Shown in pieces: positions 8,476 to 17,947 of a stretch of DNA of 64,000 nucleotides. How positions within the stretch are numbered: position 1 is the stretch's first letter; each line of letters begins with the position of its first letter. Under the pieces are notes generated by a model that was not told the origin of the DNA, searched no databases, and saw nothing but the letters and a program-made list of their open reading frames with translations. Origin of the DNA: Candidatus Geothermocultor quzhuomuensis (lineage in GTDB: Bacteria; Actinomycetota; Aquicultoria; Geothermocultorales; Geothermocultoraceae); contig JACVJC010000004.1 in NCBI GenBank assembly GCA_015711795.1, forward strand, positions 36,692 through 100,691, read 5' to 3'. Made by a program: the position numbers and the translations under genes.

Positions 8476-9339
8476 TTACTTATTGATTTGCTTTAAATAT
8501 TTTTTCAAGCCTTCTTTTAAATCCTTTCTATCTAAAGCTAATTCAATGTTAGCAATAAGCCAGTCAAGTTTTTTCCCAATATCATACCGACGCCCCCTTA
8601 CTTGATAAGCGTAAATTGACTCTTTCTTAAGGAGAAGACGCATGGCATCAGTAAGTTGAATTTCACCACCTCGCCCAGGAGGAGTCTTTTTGAGGCATTC
8701 AAAAATTGTCGGGGTTAAAATGTAGCGACCAAAAATAGCTAGGTTAGAGAAAGCTTTTTTCTTAGAAGGTTTTTCCACCATATCCTCAATTAAGAAAACC
8801 TCTTTCTCCACGAGCTTTCCTTTGATGATTCCATACTGTGAAACCTTTTCCCAAGGGACCTCCTCAACTGCAATTACTGAAGCCTTATACTTCTCGTAAA
8901 TTTGCCAAAGGCGCTTAGTGCAAGGAATATCAGTTAATGTAATAGTATCACCTAAGAGAACAGCAAAAGGCTCATTACCAATATGCTTCTGAGCACAGTA
9001 AATGGCATGACCTAAACCTTTTGCTTCCTTCTGCCGAATATAGTGAATATCAGCTAAATCTGCCAATCTTAAAAGCTCTTTTAAAAATTTCTGGTCATTT
9101 TTTTGTATAAGGTACGACTCTAGCTCAACTGAGCGATCAAAGTGGTCTTCAATTGCTCTTTTGCCTCGGCCAGTAACAATTAAAATATCATCAATCCCTG
9201 ATTCAACCGCCTCTTCAATAACATATTGAATCGTTGGTTTGTCAACCACTGGAAGCATTTCTTTAGGTTGAGCTTTAGTCGCTGGTAAAAACCTTGTTCC
9301 TAAACCAGCAGCCGGTATTACAGCTTTCATGTTTGACAT
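8476..9339 (-). CDS. galU: UTP-glucose-1-phosphate uridylyltransferase
   Basis: 287 residues, normal length for GalU. The nucleotide-binding signature is AVIPAAGLGTRFLPATKAQPKEML, followed by VDKPTIQYVIEEAVESGIDD and the conserved VLLGDTI, EKPS and GRYILTP segments. It makes UDP-glucose in the cytoplasm, the entry point for UDP-sugars used by the epimerases here. A TATAAT box lies only about 10 bp before the first ATG (MSNMKAV), so the transcript may have almost no leader. The second ATG, three codons later, is an alternative start. Confidence 0.95.
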   Translation of the reverse strand: MSNMKAVIPAAGLGTRFLPATKAQPKEMLPVVDKPTIQYVIEEAVESGIDDILIVTGRGKRAIEDHFDRSVELESYLIQKNDQKFLKELLRLADLADIHYIRQKEAKGLGHAIYCAQKHIGNEPFAVLLGDTITLTDIPCTKRLWQIYEKYKASVIAVEEVPWEKVSQYGIIKGKLVEKEVFLIEDMVEKPSKKKAFSNLAIFGRYILTPTIFECLKKTPPGRGGEIQLTDAMRLLLKKESIYAYQVRGRRYDIGKKLDWLIANIELALDRKDLKEGLKKYLKQINK

Positions 9340-9380
9340 TGCTGTTTTATTATATCTTATTTCAACTTTGAGAAAAAAAT

Positions 9381-9410
9381 TTGCAAGGTCATTGATTTTA
9401 ATAATAAAAT
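9381..9410 (+). promoter_or_regulatory. sigma-70-like promoter for the 9.4-12.8 kb plus-strand operon
   Basis: TTGCAA (-35), an 18-bp spacer and TAAAAT (-10) lie about 30 bp before the first codon of the plus-strand unit, in the divergent gap opposite galU. This is prediction from sequence only. Confidence 0.4.
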
Positions 9411-9441
9411 GCTACTTTAGAAAGACGCAAGGGAACTTAAA

Positions 9442-10872
9442 TTGAAAAGAAAAAAAAGTAAGGAAAAGACAAAGAAACATCTAAAAGAAAAAAAGAAACA
9501 AATAGAGCCAAGCTGGATTCCTTATTCTAAATCAATCATTCTTGGATTTCTTTTTATTGGGGCACTCGCAAAAACAGTGCTTTTTTCTCCCCATATTGCT
9601 TTTCTCTTTCTTGGATTTTTTGTTTCTCTCTATTTTTATGAGTTCGCTTCCTCGATAATTGTCTCAATAAGCATTGCTTTTTTAAGTACACTGATTGCTC
9701 AAGCTAGAGGAGCTAATATCCAACTAACTCAAATTTTCTTTGTCTTTCCCTTTTTCTCCTCCCTAGGGGCTCTAGTTGGTGAAATATCAAAAAAATTTTT
9801 TAATCGAAAACATCTCGCATTTTTTCTCCTCTTTTTAATTTCCCTTAATTTTCTTTTTCAGGGGTTTTTAATCTCCAATCAATATGATATTTTAGTTAAA
9901 GCTTCTAAAGAGCCCCCAGCGGAAAGTTACGGTTTTGACCCTATATTTTTTATAAAAGTTTACTACTTAATGAAAGGAGGAAAAAGTTTTTATCAGGCTT
10001 ACGACGAGGGATTCCGTCAAGACTCCCGATTTGACAAACCCTATGCAATCTTATCTGGGTGGCGGTCTCCAGTCGCTTTCTGGATATGGTCAAAACTTTT
10101 CCCTTCTGGAGCTGAAATTGTCTACGCTTTTATCTTTCTCTCACTCCTTGTAATGTTGGCTTCTTATTATTTGTCAATGAAAATATCTGATGAAGTAAGT
10201 GGCTTAGTTGCTCCCGCTCTTTTGGGAACTTATTACCTCTATGCCTTACCTTCTTGGTGGTTTATGGAACTTGAATTTTGGGCAACCTTCTTTGCTGTTT
10301 TTTCCCTCTTTTTCTTTCAAAAAAAGAAGGAGGAGCTCAGTTTAGGATTTGCTCTCCTAGCTGGAAGTATAAGGGAATGGTTAGTTTCATCTGTTCTTGG
10401 AGGTTTGCTCCAAAAAGTGCTAGGAAAAGAGGGGGGGAAAGCTATAGCCTGGTCATTATCCTTCATTCTCATAGTAGGACTATACATAATTAACTCTATC
10501 CTGGTGGGAAAATATTTAAAAAGCATAGGGCTTAAACCTACTTTAGGTTCACAAAAAATGAGTGGTGGGGGTGTCAATTTTATCTTATACACCCTCCAAT
10601 TCTGCTCTCAATTCCTTTTAAATCCCGGAATAATCCCCTACTTAACCCTATTTCTTGCTTTAGTTGGGGCAGTATACCTTATTAAGGAAAAAAACTATTA
10701 TCCTTCCTTTTTACTTATTCTTCCCCTCATCGCATTTCTTTTTGTTGGCTCGGATCGAGGGTTAGGCGACCCGCCTGGATTTAATGATTACTATAATGGG
10801 AGCTATATGCCTTTTGCTATCATTATCGCCCCTAGTTTTTGGAAAATTTTTTTGTTAAAGGGAAAGGGATAA
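9442..10872 (+). CDS. polytopic membrane protein, possibly GT-C-like (unknown)
   Basis: 476 residues starting from TTG with a very basic cytoplasmic N-terminus (KRKKSKEKTKKHLKEKKKQ), then roughly ten hydrophobic helices. I do not recognise a named family. A soluble loop at about residues 150-200 (FDPIFFIKVYYLMKGGKSFYQAYDEGFRQDSRF) precedes a helix pair, a layout seen in GT-C membrane glycosyltransferases, but no clear Asp-Glu donor motif is seen at the first loop. It is the first gene of a plus-strand unit with a DPPR-synthase-like UbiA protein (6 bp gap) and a DUF362 protein. Use of a polyprenyl-phosphate sugar is therefore possible but only inferred. Confidence 0.6.
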   Translation: MKRKKSKEKTKKHLKEKKKQIEPSWIPYSKSIILGFLFIGALAKTVLFSPHIAFLFLGFFVSLYFYEFASSIIVSISIAFLSTLIAQARGANIQLTQIFFVFPFFSSLGALVGEISKKFFNRKHLAFFLLFLISLNFLFQGFLISNQYDILVKASKEPPAESYGFDPIFFIKVYYLMKGGKSFYQAYDEGFRQDSRFDKPYAILSGWRSPVAFWIWSKLFPSGAEIVYAFIFLSLLVMLASYYLSMKISDEVSGLVAPALLGTYYLYALPSWWFMELEFWATFFAVFSLFFFQKKKEELSLGFALLAGSIREWLVSSVLGGLLQKVLGKEGGKAIAWSLSFILIVGLYIINSILVGKYLKSIGLKPTLGSQKMSGGGVNFILYTLQFCSQFLLNPGIIPYLTLFLALVGAVYLIKEKNYYPSFLLILPLIAFLFVGSDRGLGDPPGFNDYYNGSYMPFAIIIAPSFWKIFLLKGKG

Positions 10873-10878
10873 GAAAAG

Positions 10879-11754
10879 ATGTCAACAATAAAAGCTATCT
10901 TTCAATCAATGAGACCTAAGCAATGGACAAAAAACCTCATTATTTTTGCTGCTCTCCTCTTTTCACAAAATATATACCGCTTTGAGCTATTAATTAAAGT
11001 TGTCTTCGCCTTCTTACTCTTTTGTCTTCTCTCAGGTTCAGTTTATATCCTTAATGATTTAAAAGATATAGAAAAAGACAAAACCCATCAAAATAAAAAG
11101 AAGAGACCTCTCCCTTCTGGCAAACTCAACCCCAAAATAGCTCTTGCCACATCTTGCATTCTTGTTACCTTCACTTTTGGTATTTCTTACCTTTTAAAGC
11201 CACTTTTTACTTTAGTCGCTTTTTTATATTTCCTTCTTCAAATGACTTACATTTTCTACTTAAAAGAAATAGTTATCCTAGATGTGATAACTATTGCAAC
11301 GGGTTTTGTCTTAAGAGCAATAGCCGGAGCAGTGGTTATCTCAGTAAGTTTTTCCCCATGGCTCCTTCTTTGTGCAAGCCTCCTTGCCCTTTTTCTTGGG
11401 CTTGCCAAACGACATCATGAACTTATCGTCCTTGAAGAAAATGCTTATAGCCACCGCCCCGTTCTTAAAGAATATTCCACTGCTCTTATCAGCGAAATGA
11501 CTTCTATGGTTACTTCTGCCACCATTGTTACTTATGCTCTTTACACTTTTTTCTCTAAAACAGCAGCAAAGACTCACTACCTCATGATGACTATTCCATT
11601 TGTTATTTATGGCCTTTTTCGCTATCTTTATCTTATGCATCAGAAAAAATTAGGAGGCAGTCCAGAAGAAATCTTACTTAGCGATAAACCTCTTATTGTT
11701 GATATAATTTTATGGCTTTTAACTATTACTATTGTTTTATATTTATTGAAATAG
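10879..11754 (+). CDS. UbiA-family prenyltransferase, decaprenyl-phosphate phosphoribosyltransferase-like
   Basis: 291 residues and about eight membrane helices. It starts MSTIKAIFQSMRPKQWTKNLIIFAALLF, typical of DPPR synthase (Rv3806c) and relatives. The first Asp-rich motif is NDLKDIEKDKTH, followed by KKRPLPSGKL. The second Asp-containing region has LAKRHHELIVL. Known members join phosphoribose pyrophosphate to decaprenyl phosphate, giving the precursor of decaprenyl-phospho-arabinose for arabinan. The later steps (phosphatase and DprE1/DprE2 epimerase) are not in this window. The gene lies 6 bp after the membrane protein and 10 bp before DUF362, so one operon is likely. Substrate identity is inferred from family resemblance. 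Confidence 0.8.
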   Translation: MSTIKAIFQSMRPKQWTKNLIIFAALLFSQNIYRFELLIKVVFAFLLFCLLSGSVYILNDLKDIEKDKTHQNKKKRPLPSGKLNPKIALATSCILVTFTFGISYLLKPLFTLVAFLYFLLQMTYIFYLKEIVILDVITIATGFVLRAIAGAVVISVSFSPWLLLCASLLALFLGLAKRHHELIVLEENAYSHRPVLKEYSTALISEMTSMVTSATIVTYALYTFFSKTAAKTHYLMMTIPFVIYGLFRYLYLMHQKKLGGSPEEILLSDKPLIVDIILWLLTITIVLYLLK

Positions 11755-11764
11755 GAGTTTATAT

Positions 11765-12844
11765 ATGCCAAGTAAAGTTGCAATCTTAAAAACAAAACCA
11801 AAGACAATTCTTCAAGATATTGAAAGAATAATGAAGCTGGCTGGGTTTGAAGAATTCTTATCCAAAAACAGCCCTACCATTCTTAAAGACAATATTTCCT
11901 GGCACTTTCCTTACCTCTCATCCAACACTACTCCTTGGCAGTTAGAAGGAGTAATTCAAGCTCTTCAAAAGGCTGGTTTTAAAGATATTGTTGCTGTTCA
12001 TAACAACACGGTAGTTACTAACCCCTTTAAAGGAGGAAAATTAAACAAGCTGGACAAAGTCTACCAAAAATATCAAATCGATGAACTTTATAACTTTATT
12101 CCAAAACAAATTAAATGGATTCCCTATAAACCTAAAGCAAAAATGATTGCCCTTGACAAGATTTTTCCTGAAGGCATTAGGATTCCAGAATTTTTCATTG
12201 GTAAAAACATAATTCACCTACCAACGGTAAAGACTCACATTTACACAACTACAACAGGGGCAATGAAAAATGCTTTTGGTGGGCTTCTAAACACTAAACG
12301 TCATTATACCCATACTTGGATTCATGAAACTTTGGTTGACCTTCTCTCAATTCAAAAAGAAATCCATAAAGGAATTTTTTGTGTTATGGATGGAACAATA
12401 TGCGGGAATGGTCCGGGGCCAAGAACAATGATTCCAGTCGAAAAAGACTATATCTTAGCTAGTGCTGACCAGGTGGCAATTGATGCTATATCAGCCAAGA
12501 TGATGGGCTTTAACCCAATGAGTATTAAGTATATCAGATTGGCTCATGAAAAAGGGCTTGGAATAGGAAATCCCTCAGAAATTGAATTGATTGGTGAAGA
12601 TATCACTAATGTTAACTTTGGCTTTAGAGTCGGGAAAAACCTCGTCTCCCGTATTGGTCATGGATTTTGGTTTAGCCCCTTAAAATTTTTTCAATATCTC
12701 TTCTTAAGGACCCCACTTGTTTATATTTTTGTTTTTAGTTCATATATCTATCACGACTATATCTGGTGGCCCCTTAAAGGTAAGTGGATACAAAAAAAGG
12801 TAAGAAAGGAAACTAAATGGGGAAAGCTCTTTGAGAGCTATTGA
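11765..12844 (+). CDS. DUF362 domain protein
   Basis: 359 residues. The DUF362 layout is visible: an early IVxVHNN-like segment after a LQKAGFKDI helix, then LPTVKTHIYTTTTGAMKNAFGGL and MDGTICGNGPGPR, and an Asp-rich DQVAIDAISAKMMGF. Unlike many DUF362 proteins there is no CxxCxxC ferredoxin cluster at the C-terminus; instead the end is hydrophobic and aromatic (LRTPLVYIFVFSSYIYHDYIWW), perhaps membrane-bound. The biochemical role of the family is not established. It ends the plus-strand unit and overlaps the 3' end of the convergent rmlD by 7 bp. AGGAG precedes its ATG. Confidence 0.8.
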   Translation: MPSKVAILKTKPKTILQDIERIMKLAGFEEFLSKNSPTILKDNISWHFPYLSSNTTPWQLEGVIQALQKAGFKDIVAVHNNTVVTNPFKGGKLNKLDKVYQKYQIDELYNFIPKQIKWIPYKPKAKMIALDKIFPEGIRIPEFFIGKNIIHLPTVKTHIYTTTTGAMKNAFGGLLNTKRHYTHTWIHETLVDLLSIQKEIHKGIFCVMDGTICGNGPGPRTMIPVEKDYILASADQVAIDAISAKMMGFNPMSIKYIRLAHEKGLGIGNPSEIELIGEDITNVNFGFRVGKNLVSRIGHGFWFSPLKFFQYLFLRTPLVYIFVFSSYIYHDYIWWPLKGKWIQKKVRKETKWGKLFESY

Positions 12845-13689
12845 TTGCTTTTAAGGACACTTAAGAATTCCTTTAAAGCACTTTTCCAGTCTCTTAGGAG
12901 AGGCAACCCCTTTAGTTTCAAGGAATAATTTTCTAAAACAGAATAAGATGGTCGCCGAGCTGGTCTATTAAGCTCTCTGCTTTCGATGGGAATAATTCTT
13001 ATTCCCTTTAAACTTAAGCCTCCAATAATTTCCCGTGCGAACTCAAACCAAGAGCAGAAACCTTGATTAGTTATGTGATAAATACCGTAATAAGGAAATT
13101 CAATAAGCTCGGAAATTTTTTGGGCTAAATCTAAAGTATAAGTTGGTGAACCTACCTGGTCGTTAACTATTTTAAGTTCCCTTTGGTTTTGGGCTAAATT
13201 TAAAATGGTTTTAACAAAGTTTCTGCCTCTTTTGCCATAAAGCCAAGAAGTTCTAATGATAAAGAATTTTTTTAAGAGGCTTTGAACAAATTTTTCTCCT
13301 TCTAGCTTTGACTTTCCATAGACATTTATAGGATTTACAACATCACTTTCAAGATAAGGTTGACTTTTTATCCCATCAAAAACATAATCGGTGCTAATAT
13401 AAACCAAAGGAATCTCACTTTCCTGACAAGCTAAAGCAACATTTTTCGTTCCCAACGCATTAACTCGATATGCCTTTTCAGGGTTAAGTTCGCAACCATC
13501 GACATCGGTATAAGCAGCAGAATGAATGACAATATCGGGTTTAATTTCATTAACTATCTTAAGGACTTTATGTGGCTTAGTAATATCAAGTTCTTGATGG
13601 GAAAAACCAAAAACATCATTTTCCCTAATTAAGACATCAACCAAATCTGTTCCTAACTGACCTCTTGCACCAGTCACCAAAACCTTCAT
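12838..13689 (-). CDS. rmlD: dTDP-4-dehydrorhamnose reductase
   Basis: 283 residues. The NAD(P)-binding motif GARGQLGTDL opens the protein; the catalytic STDYVFDG and YGKSKLEGE segments and the downstream RTSWLYGKRGRNFVKTIL are diagnostic of RmlD. It performs the last step of dTDP-L-rhamnose synthesis. It is the last gene of the run rmlA-rmlC-rmlB-rmlD on the minus strand and is preceded by AAAGG. Its stop overlaps the end of the convergent DUF362 gene. Confidence 0.94.
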   Translation of the reverse strand: MKVLVTGARGQLGTDLVDVLIRENDVFGFSHQELDITKPHKVLKIVNEIKPDIVIHSAAYTDVDGCELNPEKAYRVNALGTKNVALACQESEIPLVYISTDYVFDGIKSQPYLESDVVNPINVYGKSKLEGEKFVQSLLKKFFIIRTSWLYGKRGRNFVKTILNLAQNQRELKIVNDQVGSPTYTLDLAQKISELIEFPYYGIYHITNQGFCSWFEFAREIIGGLSLKGIRIIPIESRELNRPARRPSYSVLENYSLKLKGLPLLRDWKSALKEFLSVLKSNQ

Positions 13690-13702
13690 TCGTGCCTTTC
13701 AC

Positions 13703-14686
13703 TTATCTTCTTTGATCTTCAGTCTCCTCTCTAGTTTTCAAGGGTTTCCACCACCACTCATTTTTCAAATACCAATCAATAGTTTCCTTTAAAGCTTCTT
13801 GAAACTTATGACTTGGATACCAACCAAGGGCTCTTATTTTGCTTGTATCAATTGAATATCTTCGGTCATGTCCTGGCCTATCTTTAACAAACTCTATCAA
13901 ATCCTCAGGCTTCCTTAAAATTTTAAGAATTTCCCTGACCACAGTTATATTTTCAAGCTCATTTCCCGCTCCAATATTATAAATTTCCCCTTCCTTCCCC
14001 TTTTGAAAGACTAAGTCAATAGCTGAACAGTTATCCTCAGTAAAAATCCAATCTCTAATGTTTTTCCCATCACCATAAACTGGAAGAGATTTGTCTTCAA
14101 AAGCATTGGTTATCATTAAAGGAATAAACTTCTCTGGGTATTGATAAGGACCAAAATTATTGGAACTTCTAGTAATAATCACAGGAAAACGATAAGTAAC
14201 AAAATAAGATAAAGCTAATAAGTCTGCCCCTGCTTTTGAGGAAGAATAAGGACTACTGGGTTTAAGGGAATCGCTTTCTTTAAAAGAGCCTTCCGAAATT
14301 GAGCCATAAACTTCATCGGTTGAAATTTGAATAAACCTCTCGACTCCTCTCTCTTTAGCTGCTTTAAGAAGAGTATTAGTGCCAACAACATTGGTCACAA
14401 TGAAATCATCAGGTGATAAAATTGATCGATCAACGTGGGTTTCAGCCGCAAAATTAAAGACAACATCAACATTTTCCAAAACATCAAGAACTAATTCTTG
14501 ATCACAAATATCCCCTTTAACAAAGTGATAATTGGGATTTCTCTCAATATCACGCAGATTTTCGAGGTTACCAGCGTAAGTCAACTTGTCTAAATTTACA
14601 ATTTGATAATCGGGATATTTATTAATTATATAGCGAATAAAATTACTTCCAATAAAACCAGCTCCTCCAGTAATCAAAACTCTCAT
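13703..14686 (-). CDS. rmlB: dTDP-glucose 4,6-dehydratase
   Basis: About 327 residues from the corrected start. NAD-binding GGAGFIGSNFIRY, then FAAETHVDRSI, STDEVYG and YSSSKAGADLL identify RmlB. The track extends it to 14773, but the added residues (MDFQNIRVLNLKI...) are not part of the family and come from an AAATTC-type intergenic repeat. I start at the ATG at 14686 (MRVLITGG), directly after GGGGGTAAG. It converts dTDP-glucose to the 4-keto-6-deoxy intermediate, which RmlC and RmlD turn into dTDP-rhamnose. The gap to rmlD is 13 bp. Confidence 0.95.
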   Translation of the reverse strand: MRVLITGGAGFIGSNFIRYIINKYPDYQIVNLDKLTYAGNLENLRDIERNPNYHFVKGDICDQELVLDVLENVDVVFNFAAETHVDRSILSPDDFIVTNVVGTNTLLKAAKERGVERFIQISTDEVYGSISEGSFKESDSLKPSSPYSSSKAGADLLALSYFVTYRFPVIITRSSNNFGPYQYPEKFIPLMITNAFEDKSLPVYGDGKNIRDWIFTEDNCSAIDLVFQKGKEGEIYNIGAGNELENITVVREILKILRKPEDLIEFVKDRPGHDRRYSIDTSKIRALGWYPSHKFQEALKETIDWYLKNEWWWKPLKTREETEDQRR

Positions 14687-14787
14687 CTTACCCCCGTTAG
14701 TGCTTGCGGTTTGTAAATCAGGTCTCAACGCACTAATTTTTAAATTCAAAACTCTAATGTTTTGAAAATCCAAACTTCAGCCTTAGT

Positions 14788-15243
14788 TTAACCATCTTTT
14801 CTCGCCCAATCATAAGGGATGTCATTTTTATATGGGTCAATTCGATACTCATCAGGTTTTTCCCGATTATAAACTTCAGTTGGAATATTAACAATAATTG
14901 CTTCTTCTTGACTGATGCATTTAAATCCGTGATAAACACCATTAGGAATTTGAATTAAAGAAGGATTATGAATACCAATAAAAAATTCATTTATCTCGTT
15001 TTTAGTGGAGGACTCAGAGCGAGGGTCATAAAGAACTATTTTAGCCATGCCTTTAAGAACGGTAATATTGTCAATTTGCTTTTGATGGTAGTGCCAAGCT
15101 TTAACTACACCTGGGTAGGCAGTTGTTATATAAACCTGACCGAACTTAATAAAAATCTCGTCGTCACTTCGGAGAATTTCCATTAACCTTCCGCGCTCAT
15201 CAGGAATCACCTTTAATTTTTTGACTTTAACCCCCTCAATCAT
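14788..15243 (-). CDS. rmlC: dTDP-4-dehydrorhamnose 3,5-epimerase family protein (short RmlC-like cupin)
   Basis: 151 residues, shorter than the ~180 of classical RmlC. The cupin core is clear: ERGRLMEILRSDDE, VVKAWHYHQKQIDN with the catalytic-type His, LYDPRSES and IPNGVYHGFKCIS. The C-terminal Tyr/loop region of full-length enzymes is shortened. Its place between rmlA and rmlB makes it the likely 3,5-epimerase of the rhamnose pathway, though short relatives also act as 3- or 4-ketoisomerases. AAGGGG precedes the ATG. Confidence 0.82.
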   Translation of the reverse strand: MIEGVKVKKLKVIPDERGRLMEILRSDDEIFIKFGQVYITTAYPGVVKAWHYHQKQIDNITVLKGMAKIVLYDPRSESSTKNEINEFFIGIHNPSLIQIPNGVYHGFKCISQEEAIIVNIPTEVYNREKPDEYRIDPYKNDIPYDWARKDG

Positions 15244-15291
15244 CTTTATTCCCCTTTACTTTAGTTGTTAGTTTTTACAAGCCTCAGCTCT

Positions 15292-16353
15292 TTAGTAGAC
15301 TTCGACATGGCTTTGGTCACCAAGCATAAAACGATAAGCCTTAGGCTTCCTTTTAGATTTTGTTACCTCAACATCCCTTCCAATCAAGCTATCTTCAACT
15401 CGACTTATATTTCTTATCTTTACTCTCTCCAAAATAACTGAATGTTCTATTTCACTATTTTCTACCAAAACATCGTAATAAATTGAGGTGAATGGACCAA
15501 TATAAGAGTTTAAAATCTTACTTTTCCTTCCAATAATAGCTGGTCCTCTTATGACGCTACCTACTATTTCTGCTTCTTCATCAATGGCTACCCGCCCAAT
15601 AATTTGTGATTTTTTATCAACTCTCCCTTTTAAAAAGGGCTCCAAACCTTCTAACATAATTCGATTGGCTTCTAAAATATCTTCAAGTTTCCCTGTATCC
15701 TTCCACCACCCTTCAATTATATGAGGCTCTACTCTATAGCCCTTATCAATTAGATATTGAATGGCATCAGTAATTTCTAACTCTCCCCGCCAAGAAGGTT
15801 TGATTTTTTCAACTGCCTCAAAAATATTCTTATCAAACATATAAACACCAACTAAAGCCAAGTTGCTCGGTGGTACTTTTGGTTTCTCAATTAATCTGAC
15901 AACTTTTCCGTCTTTGAGTTGAGCTACACCAAACCTCGCAGGATTCTCAACATTAGCTAAAAGGATTTGGCAATTTGGTTTATTTTTCTTAAAATCTTTA
16001 ACTAAATTATTTATCCCATCCTTAACAATGTTGTCACCTAAAAACATGACAAATTCATCATCACCTAAAAAATCTTTAGCTATTTTAACGGCGTGGGCTA
16101 AACCAAGAGGAGCTTCTTGTTCAATATAGGTAATTTTTACCCCAAATTCCTTCCCATCACCTAAGGCTTCTCTTACCTCTTTACCAGTTTCACCGATAAT
16201 GATACCTATATCCTTCACCCCTGCATTTCTGACTGCTTCAATAGCATAAAAAAGGACTGGTTTATTAGCGATTGGAATAAGTTGTTTGGCTGAAGTGTGA
16301 GTTATTGGTCTTAAACGTGTTCCTGTTCCTCCCGATAAAATTAAACCTTTCAA
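15292..16353 (-). CDS. rmlA: glucose-1-phosphate thymidylyltransferase, long form
   Basis: 353 residues. The nucleotidyltransferase signature is LILSGGTGTRLRPITHTSAKQLIP. The N-terminal ~235 residues are the catalytic domain (MFLGDNIV, EKPKVPPS, DTGKLEDILEANR); the rest is a left-handed beta-helix with hexapeptide-like turns (IIGRVAIDEEAEIVGSVIRGPAIIG). This is the long RmlA type found in deoxysugar clusters and archaea rather than the ~290-residue form. Translation starts at TTG with AAAGGAGGG 8 bp upstream. It makes dTDP-glucose for RmlB. Confidence 0.93.
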   Translation of the reverse strand: MKGLILSGGTGTRLRPITHTSAKQLIPIANKPVLFYAIEAVRNAGVKDIGIIIGETGKEVREALGDGKEFGVKITYIEQEAPLGLAHAVKIAKDFLGDDEFVMFLGDNIVKDGINNLVKDFKKNKPNCQILLANVENPARFGVAQLKDGKVVRLIEKPKVPPSNLALVGVYMFDKNIFEAVEKIKPSWRGELEITDAIQYLIDKGYRVEPHIIEGWWKDTGKLEDILEANRIMLEGLEPFLKGRVDKKSQIIGRVAIDEEAEIVGSVIRGPAIIGRKSKILNSYIGPFTSIYYDVLVENSEIEHSVILERVKIRNISRVEDSLIGRDVEVTKSKRKPKAYRFMLGDQSHVEVY

Positions 16354-16497
16354 CTAATTTGCCCTCCTTTAGTAATTTAAAGACTACAATTTTTTAAATT
16401 TGAATATCAAAAATCTCATTTCTAATTTTCCAATTTTTCAAACAAAAGATGTTTGATTTTTAAGACATTGTAATTTATTATTTCAAATTTGCTCTTC

Positions 16498-17790
16498 TTA
16501 ATCCTTAATCCTTTCAAAGACTTTTTGGGCTGCTTCAACTGTTCTTTCAATATCTTCCTCATTATGAGCTAGAGAAACAAAAGCTGCTTCAAACTGAGAA
16601 GGTGCAAAGTAAATTCCCCTTTCAAGCATTTGCCAGAAAAATTGAGCATATCTTTGAGCATCAGAACTAAGTGCAGTTTGATAATCTTGAACAGGCTGAT
16701 CGGTAAAGAACATGCACATCATGGAACCAACTCGATTAAACCAGGTCTTTACATTAAAATCATCAGCTAATTTTTTTAAGCCTTCTTCTAACTGAGCTGA
16801 TTTTTCCTCCAAAACTTGGTAGATATTACTATTTTGAGCTAAGATTTTTAAAGTTGCTATTCCAGCAACCATAGCTACTGGATTTCCCGATAAAGTTCCA
16901 GCTTGATAAACAGGGCCTAGAGGAGCAATCTTTTCCATTATTTCTTTCTTCCCACCAAAAGCTCCAACTGGGAAACCCCCACCAATAATTTTTCCTAAAC
17001 AAGTTAAGTCAGGTTTAATTTGGTAAAGACCTTGAGCCCCGCTAAGAGCAACTCTAAAACCTGTTATCACCTCATCAAAAATAAGAAGAACACCATATTC
17101 TTTTGTTAATTTTCTTAAGCCTTCCAAAAAACCTGGAAGAGGGGGGACAACCCCCATATTGCCAGCTATTGGTTCTAAAATAATCGCAGAAATCTCCTCA
17201 TGTTCCTTAACAAGAACCCTTTCAACAGCTTCTAAATCATTAAAAGGTAAAAGAATTGTATCCTTTGCTGTTCCTTCTGTAACACCAGGAGTCCCTGGAA
17301 TTCCCAAGGTTAAAACGCCTGAGCCAGCTTTAACTAAAAGACTATCGGAATGACCATGATAGCAACCCTCAAATTTGATAATTTTTTCTCGGCCAGTATA
17401 ACCTCTAGCTAATCTGATAGCACTCATCACTGCTTCTGTCCCTGAACTAACCATCCTAACCATCTCAATTGAGGGAAAAATCTCCACAATCAAATGAGCC
17501 ATCTCCACTTCAAGCTCAGTTGGAGCTCCAAAACTTGTTCCCTTCTCTATAACTCTTTGAACTTCACTAACAACCTCCGGGTGAGCGTGACCTAAAATCA
17601 AAGGTCCCCAGGAGCAGACATAATCAATATATTCATTCCCATCTACATCAAAAATCTTTGAGCCTTTTCCTTTTTCTATAAAAAGAGGCTCCCCTCCAAC
17701 CCCTTTAAAAGCCCTAACTGGACTGTTAACCCCACCAGGAATAAACCTTTGAGCTTCCTCAAAAAGCTTTCTCGACCGTTCCCTTTTCAT
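16498..17790 (-). CDS. hemL: glutamate-1-semialdehyde 2,1-aminomutase
   Basis: 430 residues from the ATG at 17790 ([20 protein letters not shown]), which is preceded by AAAGGGGGATGC; the track start at 17817 adds an unlikely nine residues. It is a PLP enzyme of class III aminotransferase fold. [34 protein letters not shown] and the PLP-lysine region [17 protein letters not shown] are all present. It makes 5-aminolevulinate by the C5 pathway to tetrapyrroles. No other haem gene is nearby, although the window has a 12-heme cytochrome and a B12-dependent radical SAM protein. It sits between rmlA and the Wzy/ligase pair. Confidence 0.95.
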   Translation of the reverse strand: MKRERSRKLFEEAQRFIPGGVNSPVRAFKGVGGEPLFIEKGKGSKIFDVDGNEYIDYVCSWGPLILGHAHPEVVSEVQRVIEKGTSFGAPTELEVEMAHLIVEIFPSIEMVRMVSSGTEAVMSAIRLARGYTGREKIIKFEGCYHGHSDSLLVKAGSGVLTLGIPGTPGVTEGTAKDTILLPFNDLEAVERVLVKEHEEISAIILEPIAGNMGVVPPLPGFLEGLRKLTKEYGVLLIFDEVITGFRVALSGAQGLYQIKPDLTCLGKIIGGGFPVGAFGGKKEIMEKIAPLGPVYQAGTLSGNPVAMVAGIATLKILAQNSNIYQVLEEKSAQLEEGLKKLADDFNVKTWFNRVGSMMCMFFTDQPVQDYQTALSSDAQRYAQFFWQMLERGIYFAPSQFEAAFVSLAHNEEDIERTVEAAQKVFERIKD

Positions 17791-17947
17791 GCATCCCCCT
17801 TTCCAGAGAGTTAACATTTAGGAATGAGCAATTAACAGCAAATCTTCAATCCTCCTATTTGCTCTCTGCTCACTTATTATACCTTATCTCCCCTCTTTTC
17901 ATCAGAAGAATTTATTAATTGCACATCTAGACTACTTTGTTCAGTGT

